DNA of 18,538 nucleotides from JBEIVB01 sp040374085 (GCA_040374085.1 JBEIVB010000048.1:1-18538); one strand, 5' to 3'; positions 1-6,955 are shown, numbered from the stretch's first letter. Numbers and translations are program-made. The notes: generated from the sequence alone by a model not told the origin.

Positions 1-92
1 CGTACACTCTAGGAAACGCGAAGCAGAGCTTTGGATTGGCTTCGCAGTCCAGACAGCCCTCAGGAGCCCACAGCGCGAAGTACAACTTCGCG
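1..92. repeat. R1 repeat, copy A (92-bp tandem unit)
   Basis: First of two head-to-tail copies with an exact 92-bp period. Both begin CGTACACTCTAGGAAA and end ACTTCGCG. Inside is a perfect 9-bp inverted repeat, GCGCGAAGT (73-81) and ACTTCGCGC (85-93), with loop ACA. Nearer the start is a 6-bp hairpin, CGAAGC-AGA-GCTTTG, with one wobble pair. The unit is non-coding in appearance; the open frame across it is just the repeat read through. The window starts here, so the array may extend to the left. Confidence 0.85.
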
Positions 93-184
93 CGTACACT
101 CTAGGAAAGGCGAAGCAGAGCTTCGAGTTGGCAACGCAATCCAGACAACCCTCAGGGGCCCACGGCGCGAAGCACAACTTCGCG
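93..184. repeat. R1 repeat, copy B (92-bp tandem unit)
   Basis: Second copy, ungapped against copy A with scattered substitutions. The 3' hairpin is kept but has one mismatch (GCGCGAAGC-ACA-ACTTCGCGC). It is followed by a short duplicated tail containing GTACAGGG. It lies about 110 bp downstream of the 3' end of the minus-strand SOUL gene. Confidence 0.85.
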
Positions 185-231
185 CGTACAGGGTGCGTAC
201 AGGGGTGGGAATGGTCAGATGAGCCCCTTGC

Positions 232-260
232 CAATGCCGAACAAGAGCTTCTTGGCATTG
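232..260. other. stem-loop downstream of the SOUL gene
   Basis: A perfect 7-bp inverted repeat, CAATGCC (232-238) and GGCATTG (254-260), has a 15-nt loop that can pair partly. It lies 38-66 bp beyond the minus-strand stop codon of the SOUL gene, where a terminator would be expected. No T tract follows it on the minus strand, so a terminator role is only possible. Confidence 0.3.
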
Positions 261-297
261 CTTTATACATCACGTAAGTTTTTTAATGCCTTTGCTG

Positions 298-900
298 CTA
301 TTTGTTCGGAACGTTTTCAAGCAGTTCAACGATCACTTCATTTTTTCTATTGAACACTTCATAAGGCGCATTGTAGCCAAGAAAATAAAAATGCTGGGAG
401 TACTTTATTCCTTCTGCATCTAAGGCTGCTTTCAATTTCTGTTTGTAGGTTTCTATTTTGGCATCATCGGCCCAACCGCTGAAGCGTATCGCGGCTACGG
501 TTTTTGCAGGTTCTTCTTTAAATTCTATACCCGATTGATTGGGCTTGGGAAGCATGTTTTTGTTTAATTTCTTCGGAACCATAAACATCATGGTCATGGT
601 ATCTCCCAAGGTCATGGCGACGGGAGACGTCATGGATATTTTTTCATTCCGTTCGTTGTTTCCAAAAATATACCGCGCTAAAATGGAGAAGCCCTTGCTC
701 GAGGAGCTGTTGTAGCCTTTTGTGTTGAGCTTTACCGAGGTGAACAAGGTGGCTTCATACCTTCTTATTTCAAAGCCGTCGTATTTTTTTATAACGGTGT
801 AAGGGTATGTTTCAATGTTTTTTTGTCCGCGCATAAAATAAAGTTGCAAGAGCGTAAAGGCTATTGCAAGGGCTGCAAGAAGGATGATGACAATTTTCAT
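298..900 (-). CDS. SOUL family heme-binding-type protein
   Basis: A 200-residue protein of the SOUL/HBP family, whose members bind heme or tetrapyrroles. The exact role in bacteria is unsettled. Residues 1-23 form one hydrophobic segment (signal anchor or uncleaved signal), so the domain probably sits in the periplasm. Family features are visible: the opening YPYTVIKKYDGFEIRRYE with the typical 'EIRxY' core, the ISMTSPVAM block near residue 90, MMFMVPKK near 107, the FSGWAD turn near 140, and the C-terminal FLGYNAPYEVFNRKNEV block typical of bacterial members. The length is normal for the family. The start codon sits directly after an A-rich stretch on the minus strand, with no Shine-Dalgarno sequence. 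The gene is more AT-rich than pdhB and its upstream neighbours. It has no operon partner. The family call is firm; the ligand is not shown by the sequence. Confidence 0.9.
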   Translation of the reverse strand: MKIVIILLAALAIAFTLLQLYFMRGQKNIETYPYTVIKKYDGFEIRRYEATLFTSVKLNTKGYNSSSSKGFSILARYIFGNNERNEKISMTSPVAMTLGDTMTMMFMVPKKLNKNMLPKPNQSGIEFKEEPAKTVAAIRFSGWADDAKIETYKQKLKAALDAEGIKYSQHFYFLGYNAPYEVFNRKNEVIVELLENVPNK

Positions 901-1034
901 TTTTTTTATGTTGGGGGTTGGCTGTGTTTGTTCATGATGTCGGATGCTGAAGAAATGGGCAACGATTCAGCATAATGGGCCTGGGGATCAACGGTAGTTT
1001 GTTCCTCAACAAGAACGATGGAATAGGCTTGTTG

Positions 1035-1103
1035 GCTCTCCTCGGGACGGTACAACAAATTTATAATTTATTGGCTAATCTACACAATTCTATGGCGCGG
1101 TTC
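1035..1103 (+). repeat. R2 repeat, copy a
   Basis: A 69-bp stretch aligns without gaps to 2390-2458 with 52 of 69 identical bases by manual count. The shared core is ACGGTACAA, then ATTTAT and TATTGGCT. Both copies have the same orientation. In one frame both encode a similar peptide (ALLGTVQQIYNLLANL here, ALLETVQYIYYVLAHL in the other copy), so the repeat may descend from a coding sequence. Confidence 0.65.
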
Positions 1104-1218
1104 CTGATGCTCATGGCCGCTGTCAAATTACTTGGCAGCCAAACGAGGTTCAAGGTTGGTTCAAACTCCCTTTGAGAAAGGTTTCGCATGGGGGTGGGGA
1201 GCCACGTCTCCTTTGTTG

Positions 1219-1307
1219 CAGGGAACGCGAAGCAGAGCTTCGGGTTGGCTTCGCAGCCTGGGCAGCCCTCAGGGGCACAAAGCGCGAAGTACAACTTCGC
1301 GCGTACA
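1219..1307. repeat. R1 repeat, copy C (solitary)
   Basis: A lone third copy of R1, aligned without gaps to copy A at an offset of 1209. The first 10 or so bases of the unit are not conserved. The 3' hairpin is perfect: GCGCGAAGT (1282-1290), loop ACA, ACTTCGCGC (1294-1302). The 5' hairpin is also perfect: CGAAGC-AGA-GCTTCG (1228-1242). GCGAAGC (1227-1233) can alternatively pair with GCTTCGC (1248-1254), which would exclude the first hairpin. It starts 8 bp beyond the stop codon of the Abi-like gene. On that strand the 9-bp hairpin is followed by TTTG, so it could end transcription. Confidence 0.85.
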
Positions 1308-1315
1308 GGGAGCCT

Positions 1316-2023
1316 CTATATTGTTTTGGCCTTGTCAATGGTCGTTGCTACTTTGTCCAAGTCTGAAATTAGCCTTGTGATTTCGGGGTCAATCCAGTTC
1401 AGTACCTTAGTTATAGACTTGTGAACCTCTAATGCCTCGGTAAAGTCAATGTTGTTCCCATTAAAACAAATGGGTTCGTTATGATATATTCGATTCCTGA
1501 AGCGCCTAACTTTATCCAATTCGTCATTCACCTCTTTTCGGCCGTGTGCCGCAGGTAATGCGTGGAATATCTGTATGGGCTTTCCCTTTAGCAAACGATA
1601 ATGGTGAACTTCAAATAAGTCCGTCCAAAAGCCTAAGGTTTGTTCTGCAATTATTTTACCACTGGTTATGGGTGTTTTTGTTTTTTGAAGTCGTTTTTCT
1701 GCTTTATGGATTTCTCTTTTGAGAAAATCATTTGTCTTTTGCAGTCCTGTTCGCTTGAATGTAAATCTTAATGAAGGGTCAGACATAAACCCGGTTTTCT
1801 GATTTATGATCCAGTCAGGGTCTTTAAAATGAGCAGTTAAAATGTCATTGAGTCTGTTTCGCAAAACAACTTCAAAAACCCCAAGTAATGGATGAAACGC
1901 TTGTGAGGTTTTAAGATTTGCTTTATACAGCTTAATTGCCCTGCCGGTAGAATTGCCGCTCGCAAGTAAATAGCGATTTACTCTTGCGCCCGAAAAATAT
2001 TATCTAAAGTCCCGAAATTTCAT
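1316..2023 (-). pseudogene. Abi-like (AbiD/F-type, HEPN) protein, interrupted by an early in-frame stop
   Basis: Reading the minus strand from ATG 2023-2021 gives MKFRDFR, then TAA (2002-2000). The same frame then stays open to the stop at 1316. The part after the stop is plainly Abi-family: ARVNRYLLASGN, an ALxLY-like AIKLYKANLKTSQAF block, FEVVLRNRLND, and further on VRRFRNRIYHNEPI. That last block contains the R-x4-H HEPN ribonuclease signature, with Arg codon near 1498 and His codon near 1483. There is no ATG or GTG between the stop and FEVVLRNR. The only non-ATG start near there is TTG at 1864, which would remove the conserved N-terminal block. The family includes abortive-infection proteins that act on RNA after phage entry. 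The gene is AT-rich and flanked by R2 copies, which suggests transfer. It is either a pseudogene by nonsense mutation, a base error, or a gene using an unusual start. Family call about 0.85; broken state about 0.7. Confidence 0.75.
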
Positions 2024-2044
2024 TTTATTATTTGGTCAACTCAA

Positions 2045-2052
2045 CAAATTTA
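2045..2052 (-). promoter_or_regulatory. possible Bacteroidota -7 box for the Abi-like gene
   Basis: The minus strand reads TAAATTTG, an exact TAnnTTTG match, 22 bp before the ATG at 2023. I see no good TTG-type -33 element at the usual distance. The site is AT-rich, so the match could be chance. Confidence 0.3.
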
Positions 2053-2072
2053 GTTTTCTTTGTATTGTGATG

Positions 2073-2152
2073 CTTGGTCAAGCCTCTTATCTCTGAGATA
2101 ACGTAACCAAGTTAAAGAATCAAGACCTGTCAGAAATGATGGGTCTTTTTTT
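2073..2152 (+). terminator. two-hairpin element ending in a T tract
   Basis: There are two structures in a row. First, CTTGGT (2073-2078) pairs with ACCAAG (2106-2111) and encloses TTATCT-CTG-AGATAA (2087-2101). Second, AAGACC (2122-2127) pairs with GGTCTT (2142-2147), and seven T residues run from 2146 to 2152, as in an intrinsic terminator on the plus strand. No plus-strand gene lies just upstream, so it may be the remnant 3' end of a lost gene, a small structured RNA, or a carried-along cassette end. Confidence 0.45.
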
Positions 2153-2707
2153 GTGTTGGTTACGGATATAAGGCCTTACCACTGAGCAGCATATACGCGC
2201 TACAAACTCACGCACCCAACCTCCCAAATCGTCGGAATACGCGCTGCTTTGTTGACCTTGGTTTTTTCAGACGTACGCTGGTTCGGTTCATAGGATGCGG
2301 TGGTTAATTCCCGCTGGTTTAATAATCTCGGGTTTGCGCAAGGGCCGTTTTATGTCCCCGTCATCAAAGTAGGAAAAAGTAGCCTACACGCTCTTCTTGA
2401 GACGGTACAATATATTTATTATGTATTGGCTCACCTGCTCAACCCCATATCGCGGTTGGCGGTTGCTTTCCGTTTCCGGGGCCGATTTTCGCCTCCTTAT
2501 ACCTAATGTCTTACGCCTGTGTGCAACCCAACAACAGCAACGTTATGTTGCTCCAATGGCTGCGCACGGCTTCCGTGCATACTCCGGCTTAAAGGCAAGA
2601 TGGCCACGGTATGTCTTGGGCATTGGCTTCGCCTACTCGGGCAAAAATTGCAGTGCAGCAGATGCGGGTCTGTGCACGTCTTTTCCCGCGTTCAAGGGCA
2701 ATGGACT
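2153..2707. other. degenerate intergenic DNA between the Abi-like gene and pdhB
   Basis: No gene is supported here. The stretch holds R2 copy b (2390-2458) and two close hairpins: AGCAAC-GTTAT-GTTGCT (2536-2552) and GCACGG-CTT-CCGTGC (2564-2578). Near 2622 there is a ten-base match, TTGGCTTCGC, to the R1 unit. Open frames in this stretch are short, overlap each other on one strand, and show no recognisable domain. I see no strong terminator for pdhB. Confidence 0.55.
2390..2458 (+). repeat. R2 repeat, copy b
   Basis: Partner of the copy at 1035-1103, in the same orientation and ungapped over 69 bp at about 75% identity. The two copies are 1355 bp apart and bracket both the Abi-like gene and R1 copy C. 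Confidence 0.65.
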
Positions 2708-3691
2708 TTATGCGCGGGTGTACATCACCTGCTTCACGGCTTTTATGATGCGCTCGGGGTTGGGCAAAGAGGCTTCAATTAAGGTTGGCGCGTAGGGCAG
2801 GGGCACATCGGCAGAGGTAACGCGCAACACAGGCGCATCGAGGTAATCAAAGGCCTCTTTCTGCACTTTAAACGCAATCTCGCTGGAGATGGAGGCCAAT
2901 GGCCACGCCTCTTCCACCACCACCAGGCGGTTGGTTTTCTTAACGGATTCTATAACGGTATGGTAATCTATTGGGCGAACGGTGCGCAGGTCTATGATTT
3001 CGCACGAGATGCCATCCTTGGCCAGTTCATCGGCAGCGGCATAGGCTTGCTTGATGATTTTTCCGAAGGATACCAGGGTTACGTCGCTTCCGGCTCGCTT
3101 AATGTCGGCTACGCCTAAGGGAATGAGGTAGGTTTCTTCCGGAACGTCACCCTTGTCGCCATACATCTGCTCGCTTTCCATAAACACCACCGGATCGTTG
3201 TCGCGAATGGCGCTTTTCAGCAGGCCTTTGGCATCGTATGGGTTCGATGGAACCACCACTTTTAAGCCCGGACAGTTGGCATACCAGTTTTCAAAAGCCT
3301 GGCTGTGCTGAGAGCTCAGCATACCTGCCGAGGCGGTTGGTCCGCGGAATACAATGGGCACCTGAAATTGTCCACCGGACATGCTCATCATTTTCGCCGC
3401 CGAGTTAATGACCTGGTCTATGGCCACCAAAGAAAAGTTAAACGTCATAAATTCCACCACGGGGCGGAGTCCGTTCATGGCCGCACCCACGGCAATTCCG
3501 GCAAATCCGAGCTCGGCAATGGGGGTGTCGATCACGCGGCGTGGGCCAAACTCATCGAGCATGCCCTGGCTTACTTTGTAGGCTCCGTTGTATTCGGCTA
3601 CCTCTTCTCCCATTAGGAATACATTGGGGTCGAGGCGCATTTCTTCGTTAAGGGCTTCTCTTAGGGCTTCGCGGAATTGTAGTTGTCGCAT
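2708..3691 (-). CDS. pdhB: pyruvate dehydrogenase E1 component, beta subunit
   Basis: Beta subunit of the alpha2beta2 thiamin-diphosphate E1 enzyme, which decarboxylates pyruvate and passes the acetyl group to the lipoyl E2 in the cytoplasmic PDH complex. The 327-residue length matches bacterial PdhB. Visible features: QFREALREALNEEM at the start, MGEEVAEYNGAYKVSQG, and DTPIAELGFAGIAVGAA with Glu60 as the ThDP-activating glutamate. FNFSLVAIDQVINSAAK, FRGPTASAGMLSSQHSQAFE and the C-terminal transketolase domain (VTLVSFGK, IIDLRTVRPID, VVVEEAWP, TSADVPLPYAP) follow. Gly-Ala-Tyr after the EE motif fits pyruvate dehydrogenase better than branched-chain E1, but the 2-oxo acid preference cannot be proved from sequence. 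No alpha subunit or E2 is adjacent; pdhB standing apart from pdhA-pdhC is common in Bacteroidota. A promoter box lies 31-38 bp upstream, so it is likely transcribed alone. Confidence 0.93.
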   Translation of the reverse strand: MRQLQFREALREALNEEMRLDPNVFLMGEEVAEYNGAYKVSQGMLDEFGPRRVIDTPIAELGFAGIAVGAAMNGLRPVVEFMTFNFSLVAIDQVINSAAKMMSMSGGQFQVPIVFRGPTASAGMLSSQHSQAFENWYANCPGLKVVVPSNPYDAKGLLKSAIRDNDPVVFMESEQMYGDKGDVPEETYLIPLGVADIKRAGSDVTLVSFGKIIKQAYAAADELAKDGISCEIIDLRTVRPIDYHTVIESVKKTNRLVVVEEAWPLASISSEIAFKVQKEAFDYLDAPVLRVTSADVPLPYAPTLIEASLPNPERIIKAVKQVMYTRA

Positions 3692-3721
3692 GGTGTGCCG
3701 ATTGGTTCAGTTTTGCGGGGG

Positions 3722-3729
3722 CAAAGGTA
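3722..3729 (-). promoter_or_regulatory. -7 box of the pdhB promoter (TAnnTTTG)
   Basis: The minus strand reads TACCTTTG, an exact match to the Bacteroidota -7 consensus, in the 42-bp gap before pdhB. The predicted leader is about 24 nt. No clear TTG -33 element lies at the usual spacing, which falls in the end of the glycosyltransferase gene. Confidence 0.45.
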
Positions 3730-3733
3730 ATAC

Positions 3734-4897
3734 TTATCTCACTTGGCCGGGGCCTTCTGCCTCATGGGCCACCTCCAGAAGGGCCTGGGTTAGGGCGTGC
3801 CACGAAAACCGCTCTTTGGCCCGGCCGGCAGCTTCCGAGAAGGCTGCCTCTCGCCCTTCTGCATAAAAGTCGTCTATGGCCCGGGCAATGGCCTCGGGGG
3901 TGGGTTCTACCACGTAGCCCACCACCCCGTGCTCCACCATCTCGGGCAAGCCGCCCACGCGGGTAACCAGCATGGGGCGCCCAAAGTGATAGGCAATTTG
4001 GGTTACGCCGCTTTGGGTTGCGGTGCGGTAGGGCTGCACCACCAGGTCGGCCGCGCCAAAGAGGGCAGCCACTTCGCCCGATGGAATGAAACGGTCGTCC
4101 CACCGAACCCGCTCCTGCAAGCTGGCGCGGGCTATAAGGGCATCGTATTCCGCGCGCTTTTCATAACATTCTCCTGCTATGTACAGGCATACTCCACGCT
4201 CGTTCAAGCGCGGATCCGAGAGGGCTTGCAGGAGAAGGTCGAGGCCTTTGTAGTGGCGAATGAAACCAAAAAACAACAGCCAGGGCCGGCCATCGTCCAG
4301 GCCCAGTTGCCGGCGGGCTGTGGCTTTTTCCAGGGGCGGGCCAAAGATGTCGTAAACGGGGTGGGGCACCACGCGTTGGTGGTGGGGTTGAACGAAGGTG
4401 CGGATGTCGTCCATCACCGAGGCGGTCATGGCCACAAAGGCCTGGCAGGCGCTCAAAAACCAGCGGGTAAACAGGGCATCGCCCACGCGTTTTTCGTGGG
4501 GTATGACGTTGTCGGTGAGGGCCACCACAGGGGTAGAGCGCCCCAACCGCACCAGGCGGGCCAGGGTGCCCAGGCACGGACCCATAAACGGCAACCAGTA
4601 GCGGATGATGACCACATCGGGTTTTATAGCGCGTATCTTATAGGCGGTGAGCATCCAGTTGAAGGGGTTGATGCTGTTGATCCAGGCGTGGATGCGGAGG
4701 TTTTCGGGGGCGGGGTCGGAGGAGTATTGGGTTTTTCCGGGGAAGAGGCGAGCGGGGTATTGCAAAGAGAAGGAGACGATGTCTACGCGGTGCCCTTCTT
4801 TTTGAAAGGTGGCGCCCAGGGCCTCAGCCAGGTTGGCTATGCCCCCCCTTAAGGGATGGGCCGGCGATACGATGACGATGCGTTTGCCTGTGCTCAT
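3734..4897 (-). CDS. GT-B fold glycosyltransferase, family 4-like
   Basis: A 387-residue cytosolic or membrane-associated transferase that moves a sugar from an activated donor to a glycan or lipid acceptor; donor and acceptor are unknown. The N-terminal GT-B domain opens with RIVIVSPAHPLRGGIANLAE (glycine-rich acceptor loop). The second domain begins near residue 205 (LLFFGFIRHYKGLDLLLQAL, the usual K-G-x-D-x-L block) and continues with LYIAGECYE and GAADLVVQPYRTATQSGVTQIAY. In that last segment, where GT4 enzymes often carry the E-x7-E pair, this protein has Thr/Gln/Ser residues, as in the ATQSG-type subgroup. VTRVGGLPEMVEHGVVGYVV follows. It starts 4 bp after the stop of the outer-membrane protein gene, so it is the last gene of the djlA-oxidase-OMP unit. 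Family call is firm; substrate unknown. Confidence 0.88.
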   Translation of the reverse strand: MSTGKRIVIVSPAHPLRGGIANLAEALGATFQKEGHRVDIVSFSLQYPARLFPGKTQYSSDPAPENLRIHAWINSINPFNWMLTAYKIRAIKPDVVIIRYWLPFMGPCLGTLARLVRLGRSTPVVALTDNVIPHEKRVGDALFTRWFLSACQAFVAMTASVMDDIRTFVQPHHQRVVPHPVYDIFGPPLEKATARRQLGLDDGRPWLLFFGFIRHYKGLDLLLQALSDPRLNERGVCLYIAGECYEKRAEYDALIARASLQERVRWDDRFIPSGEVAALFGAADLVVQPYRTATQSGVTQIAYHFGRPMLVTRVGGLPEMVEHGVVGYVVEPTPEAIARAIDDFYAEGREAAFSEAAGRAKERFSWHALTQALLEVAHEAEGPGQVR

Positions 4898-4901
4898 GGG
4901 T

Positions 4902-5561
4902 TCATCTCAGTTTTTTGCAAAGGGTAAGGTGAAATCCCCAGGCCCTGCCCCCAAACCAGGTGCTGTATGCCTTGGGTTCGAGGAGTCCGGTGTAGGGGCT
5001 TAGGGCGCTGCCCAGGGCAGCCGGAGCGGCCCAGAGGGTGGCTTCCAGGGCCCAGTTGCCACCGCCCAGGGTGCGGCGGTATCCGGCGCCAATCCAGGGC
5101 CCCAAGGCTTGGGCCCTGAGGGTGTTGCCCTGGGTTTCGGTAACGCGGTATTGGTTTACTACGATGCCCGATTGGCTGTACATCAGACCAAACGAGGCAA
5201 AAAGGCGGTTGCGCAGGGTGTCGCGGCCCAGGGTCCAGTGCCGCTTCAGGCCCATCAACACGGCCCACTGCCACACGGCGTTTTCCGTGGGCGCTCCGCC
5301 CAGGGCCCAGGCAGCGGTGCTCACCTGCCCCCAGGCCTGCCACATCGGTTGAGGCAAGCGGAAGGCTGCGCCCACCGAGAGGTTGGGGCCAAAGGCTCCG
5401 GGCAAGGGCCTCAGCGCGGGTTGGGTAAAGCGCACGTCGGAAGAGGCGGCCAGCAGCATAGGGGCTTGCCAAAGGCCCGCGGTGGCGGTGAGCTCAAGGG
5501 CAGGCTGCGCGCGAAGGGCCAGAGGCAACATGGCCAGCACGATGCACCAACGCCCCATCAT
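4902..5561 (-). CDS. predicted outer-membrane/periplasmic protein, unknown function
   Basis: A 219-residue protein with a signal peptide at residues 1-19 (MMGRWCIVLAMLPLALRAQ, cleavage probably after the ARAQ-like site). The rest alternates short amphipathic strands rich in Gly, Trp and Tyr, such as LSVGAAFRLPQ, QWAVLMGLKRHW, NRLFASFGLMYSQSG and WIGAGYRRTLGGGNW, as in small outer-membrane beta barrels. The C-terminus ends in Lys-Leu-Arg rather than the usual aromatic residue, so barrel insertion is not certain. I recognise no named family. The start was chosen at 5561 because ATGATGA there overlaps the stop of the upstream oxidase by 4 bp, which indicates translational coupling. The open frame extending further upstream is antisense-free shadow of the oxidase gene in another frame, with no signal-peptide logic. 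Confidence 0.65.
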   Translation of the reverse strand: MMGRWCIVLAMLPLALRAQPALELTATAGLWQAPMLLAASSDVRFTQPALRPLPGAFGPNLSVGAAFRLPQPMWQAWGQVSTAAWALGGAPTENAVWQWAVLMGLKRHWTLGRDTLRNRLFASFGLMYSQSGIVVNQYRVTETQGNTLRAQALGPWIGAGYRRTLGGGNWALEATLWAAPAALGSALSPYTGLLEPKAYSTWFGGRAWGFHLTLCKKLR

Positions 5562-6955
5562 TGCACGATGCTTTTTACCGCAGCAGCGGCGGTTTCCAAG
5601 GCCCCCTGAACGGTTCCCGATGCGGTGGGGTGATAGGCCTCGCCGGCAAAGTATAAGGCATTGCTTATGGGTAGGCCGGCCAGGGTACGCTCGGGGTTTA
5701 TGCCCACAATGGGGTAGGAGTAGGTGCCGTTTATGAAGGAGGTGGTGGTCCAGTTCATGAGCTTGCCATCGCGGTAGGTACTCTTGGCCTGGCCCGGAAA
5801 CAAGCGCTCGAGGTCGTCGAGGGCGGCCGCCAGTATGCCCCTTGGGTCGGCCGCCAAAGCAGCAGAGGAGGCGCCGTTCACAAAGGCACAAAGCACGGCT
5901 TCGCGGTCTGTTGAGCCGGTGGCTTCCCAAAATTCGGGGATAAGTCCGTTGCCATAAAATGCACCGGCATCGGCAGGCCAAAAGCGCTCGGTAAACCGCA
6001 GGTGCAGTTTTATGCCTTCGCCCATGCCCATAGAGGAAAGGGCGTTTTTGCGTTGCTCGCTGAGGGGTGGATCAAAGGCGATGTAGTTTTTCTGCAAGGC
6101 GCCCAAAGAGGCGGTTATGAGTACGCGCTCGGCTTCCAGGATTCTTCCATCGAGCAGGGTTACGCGAACGGGGTTGGAGGTGCAGTCGATGCGCCGCACT
6201 ACGGCCCGGGTTTCTACCTGTTCTTCTACGCCGGGCAGGCATCGCAGGAGGGTTTCAAACATGCCCGCCTGCGCGCCCTGAAAGTTGCGAGCCCCCGAAT
6301 CCCAATTTTGGTTGTACTGGCCCCAGCCTCCGGCCGAGAGTTTCTCAAAGGAGGTGCCTTGCTCGTTTCCGGTAACGGCGTTGATGTAGGGCAGAAAGTG
6401 GGCTTCTATGCCGGCTGCAGCGGCGGCTTGCGCTACGCTTTGTCCGCTGTTGGAACCGTTCTCGAGGCCATCCAGAAAGGTTTGCACGCGCTGCCAGGCG
6501 GCATCTTGCTGCAGGTCATCGGTGCTGAGCCATTGCTGCCCGTCGTGCCAGTAGTCGGGGTAAGCGTCGGTGGGGTTGAGGGTGTTTTGGGAAGACGCCA
6601 GGCGGTGCCACAGGGAGCGCTCTCCGTGCACTTCTTCTGCGCCCTGGTCTATGGGAAAGGAGCACCAGCCGGTGAGGGAGCGCATGCGCCCGCCAATGCG
6701 CTCAGATGCTTCCAGTACGGTTACGGGTATGCCCAGTCCTTTCAAGAGCCAGGCGGCATAGAGCCCCGCGGCGCCGCCTCCTACCACCAGCACGCGCCCC
6801 CGAAAGGTGGGCGCAATGCCATCGGCCTTGCGGCAGCTCTCCAACCCGGCCAACAGGGCGGCTAAGCCCATGGCACCGGCCGCAAGAAACCTGCCCCGTG
6901 TCCAGGGTAAGGCCCGGTCTTCAGGCAATGCCCCGGGCTTTTCGTATGTTTTCAT
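5558..6955 (-). CDS. FAD-dependent amine oxidase family protein, exported
   Basis: A 465-residue flavoprotein of the amine oxidase/MAO-like family, which oxidises amines or similar groups and passes electrons from FAD to oxygen or another acceptor. The dinucleotide fold is clear: RVLVVGGGAAGLYAAWLLKG at about residues 54-73, the acidic end of strand 2 (VTVLEASERIGGRMRSL), and the C-terminal FAD clamp YFAGEAYHPTASGTVQGALE. Residues 19-41 look like an export signal: TRGRFLAAG resembles a Tat motif with one of the twin arginines replaced by Gly, and LLAGLESC could be a lipoprotein box with Cys41. ATG 6955 was preferred over a start at 7012 because AGGA lies about 5 bases before it and the signal then sits near the N-terminus. 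It overlaps the djlA-like gene by 35 bp and the next gene by 4 bp. Substrate is not predictable. Confidence 0.85.
   Translation of the reverse strand: MKTYEKPGALPEDRALPWTRGRFLAAGAMGLAALLAGLESCRKADGIAPTFRGRVLVVGGGAAGLYAAWLLKGLGIPVTVLEASERIGGRMRSLTGWCSFPIDQGAEEVHGERSLWHRLASSQNTLNPTDAYPDYWHDGQQWLSTDDLQQDAAWQRVQTFLDGLENGSNSGQSVAQAAAAAGIEAHFLPYINAVTGNEQGTSFEKLSAGGWGQYNQNWDSGARNFQGAQAGMFETLLRCLPGVEEQVETRAVVRRIDCTSNPVRVTLLDGRILEAERVLITASLGALQKNYIAFDPPLSEQRKNALSSMGMGEGIKLHLRFTERFWPADAGAFYGNGLIPEFWEATGSTDREAVLCAFVNGASSAALAADPRGILAAALDDLERLFPGQAKSTYRDGKLMNWTTTSFINGTYSYPIVGINPERTLAGLPISNALYFAGEAYHPTASGTVQGALETAAAAVKSIVQ

Larger units (their letters stand above)
901..1315. other. intergenic stretch without a credible gene
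   Basis: This stretch holds repeat R2a (1035-1103), a small CCTTT-GAG-AAAGG hairpin near 1169-1181, and repeat R1 copy C (1219-1307). Short open frames exist on both strands, but they overlap the repeats, lack family features and look like chance or decayed sequence. I see no clear promoter for the SOUL gene in the minus-strand upstream part. Confidence 0.6.

Noticed and set aside
1..184. CRISPR-like array
   Set aside because: Two head-to-tail copies with no spacer between; each 92-bp unit is one repeat, not repeat plus spacer.
975..1175. Small plus-strand gene of 66 codons
   Set aside because: It contains R2a and otherwise has no start signal, family feature or conserved end; most likely decayed or chance.
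2073..2152. tRNA gene or tRNA fragment
   Set aside because: No GGTTCRANNCC T-arm, anticodon arm or CCA-type acceptor pairing can be found; the outer hairpin is too short for a cloverleaf.
2300..2795. Overlapping plus-strand open frames between the Abi-like gene and pdhB
   Set aside because: They overlap each other and run into pdhB on the other strand; apart from R2b there is no signal of coding.
3797..4852. Long open frame (351 codons) on the plus strand
   Set aside because: Fully antisense to the glycosyltransferase. It arises from its GC-rich codon use, and its translation has no domain features.
6002..6865. Open frame of 287 codons on the plus strand
   Set aside because: Antisense to the FAD oxidase, which has all its cofactor motifs on the minus strand.
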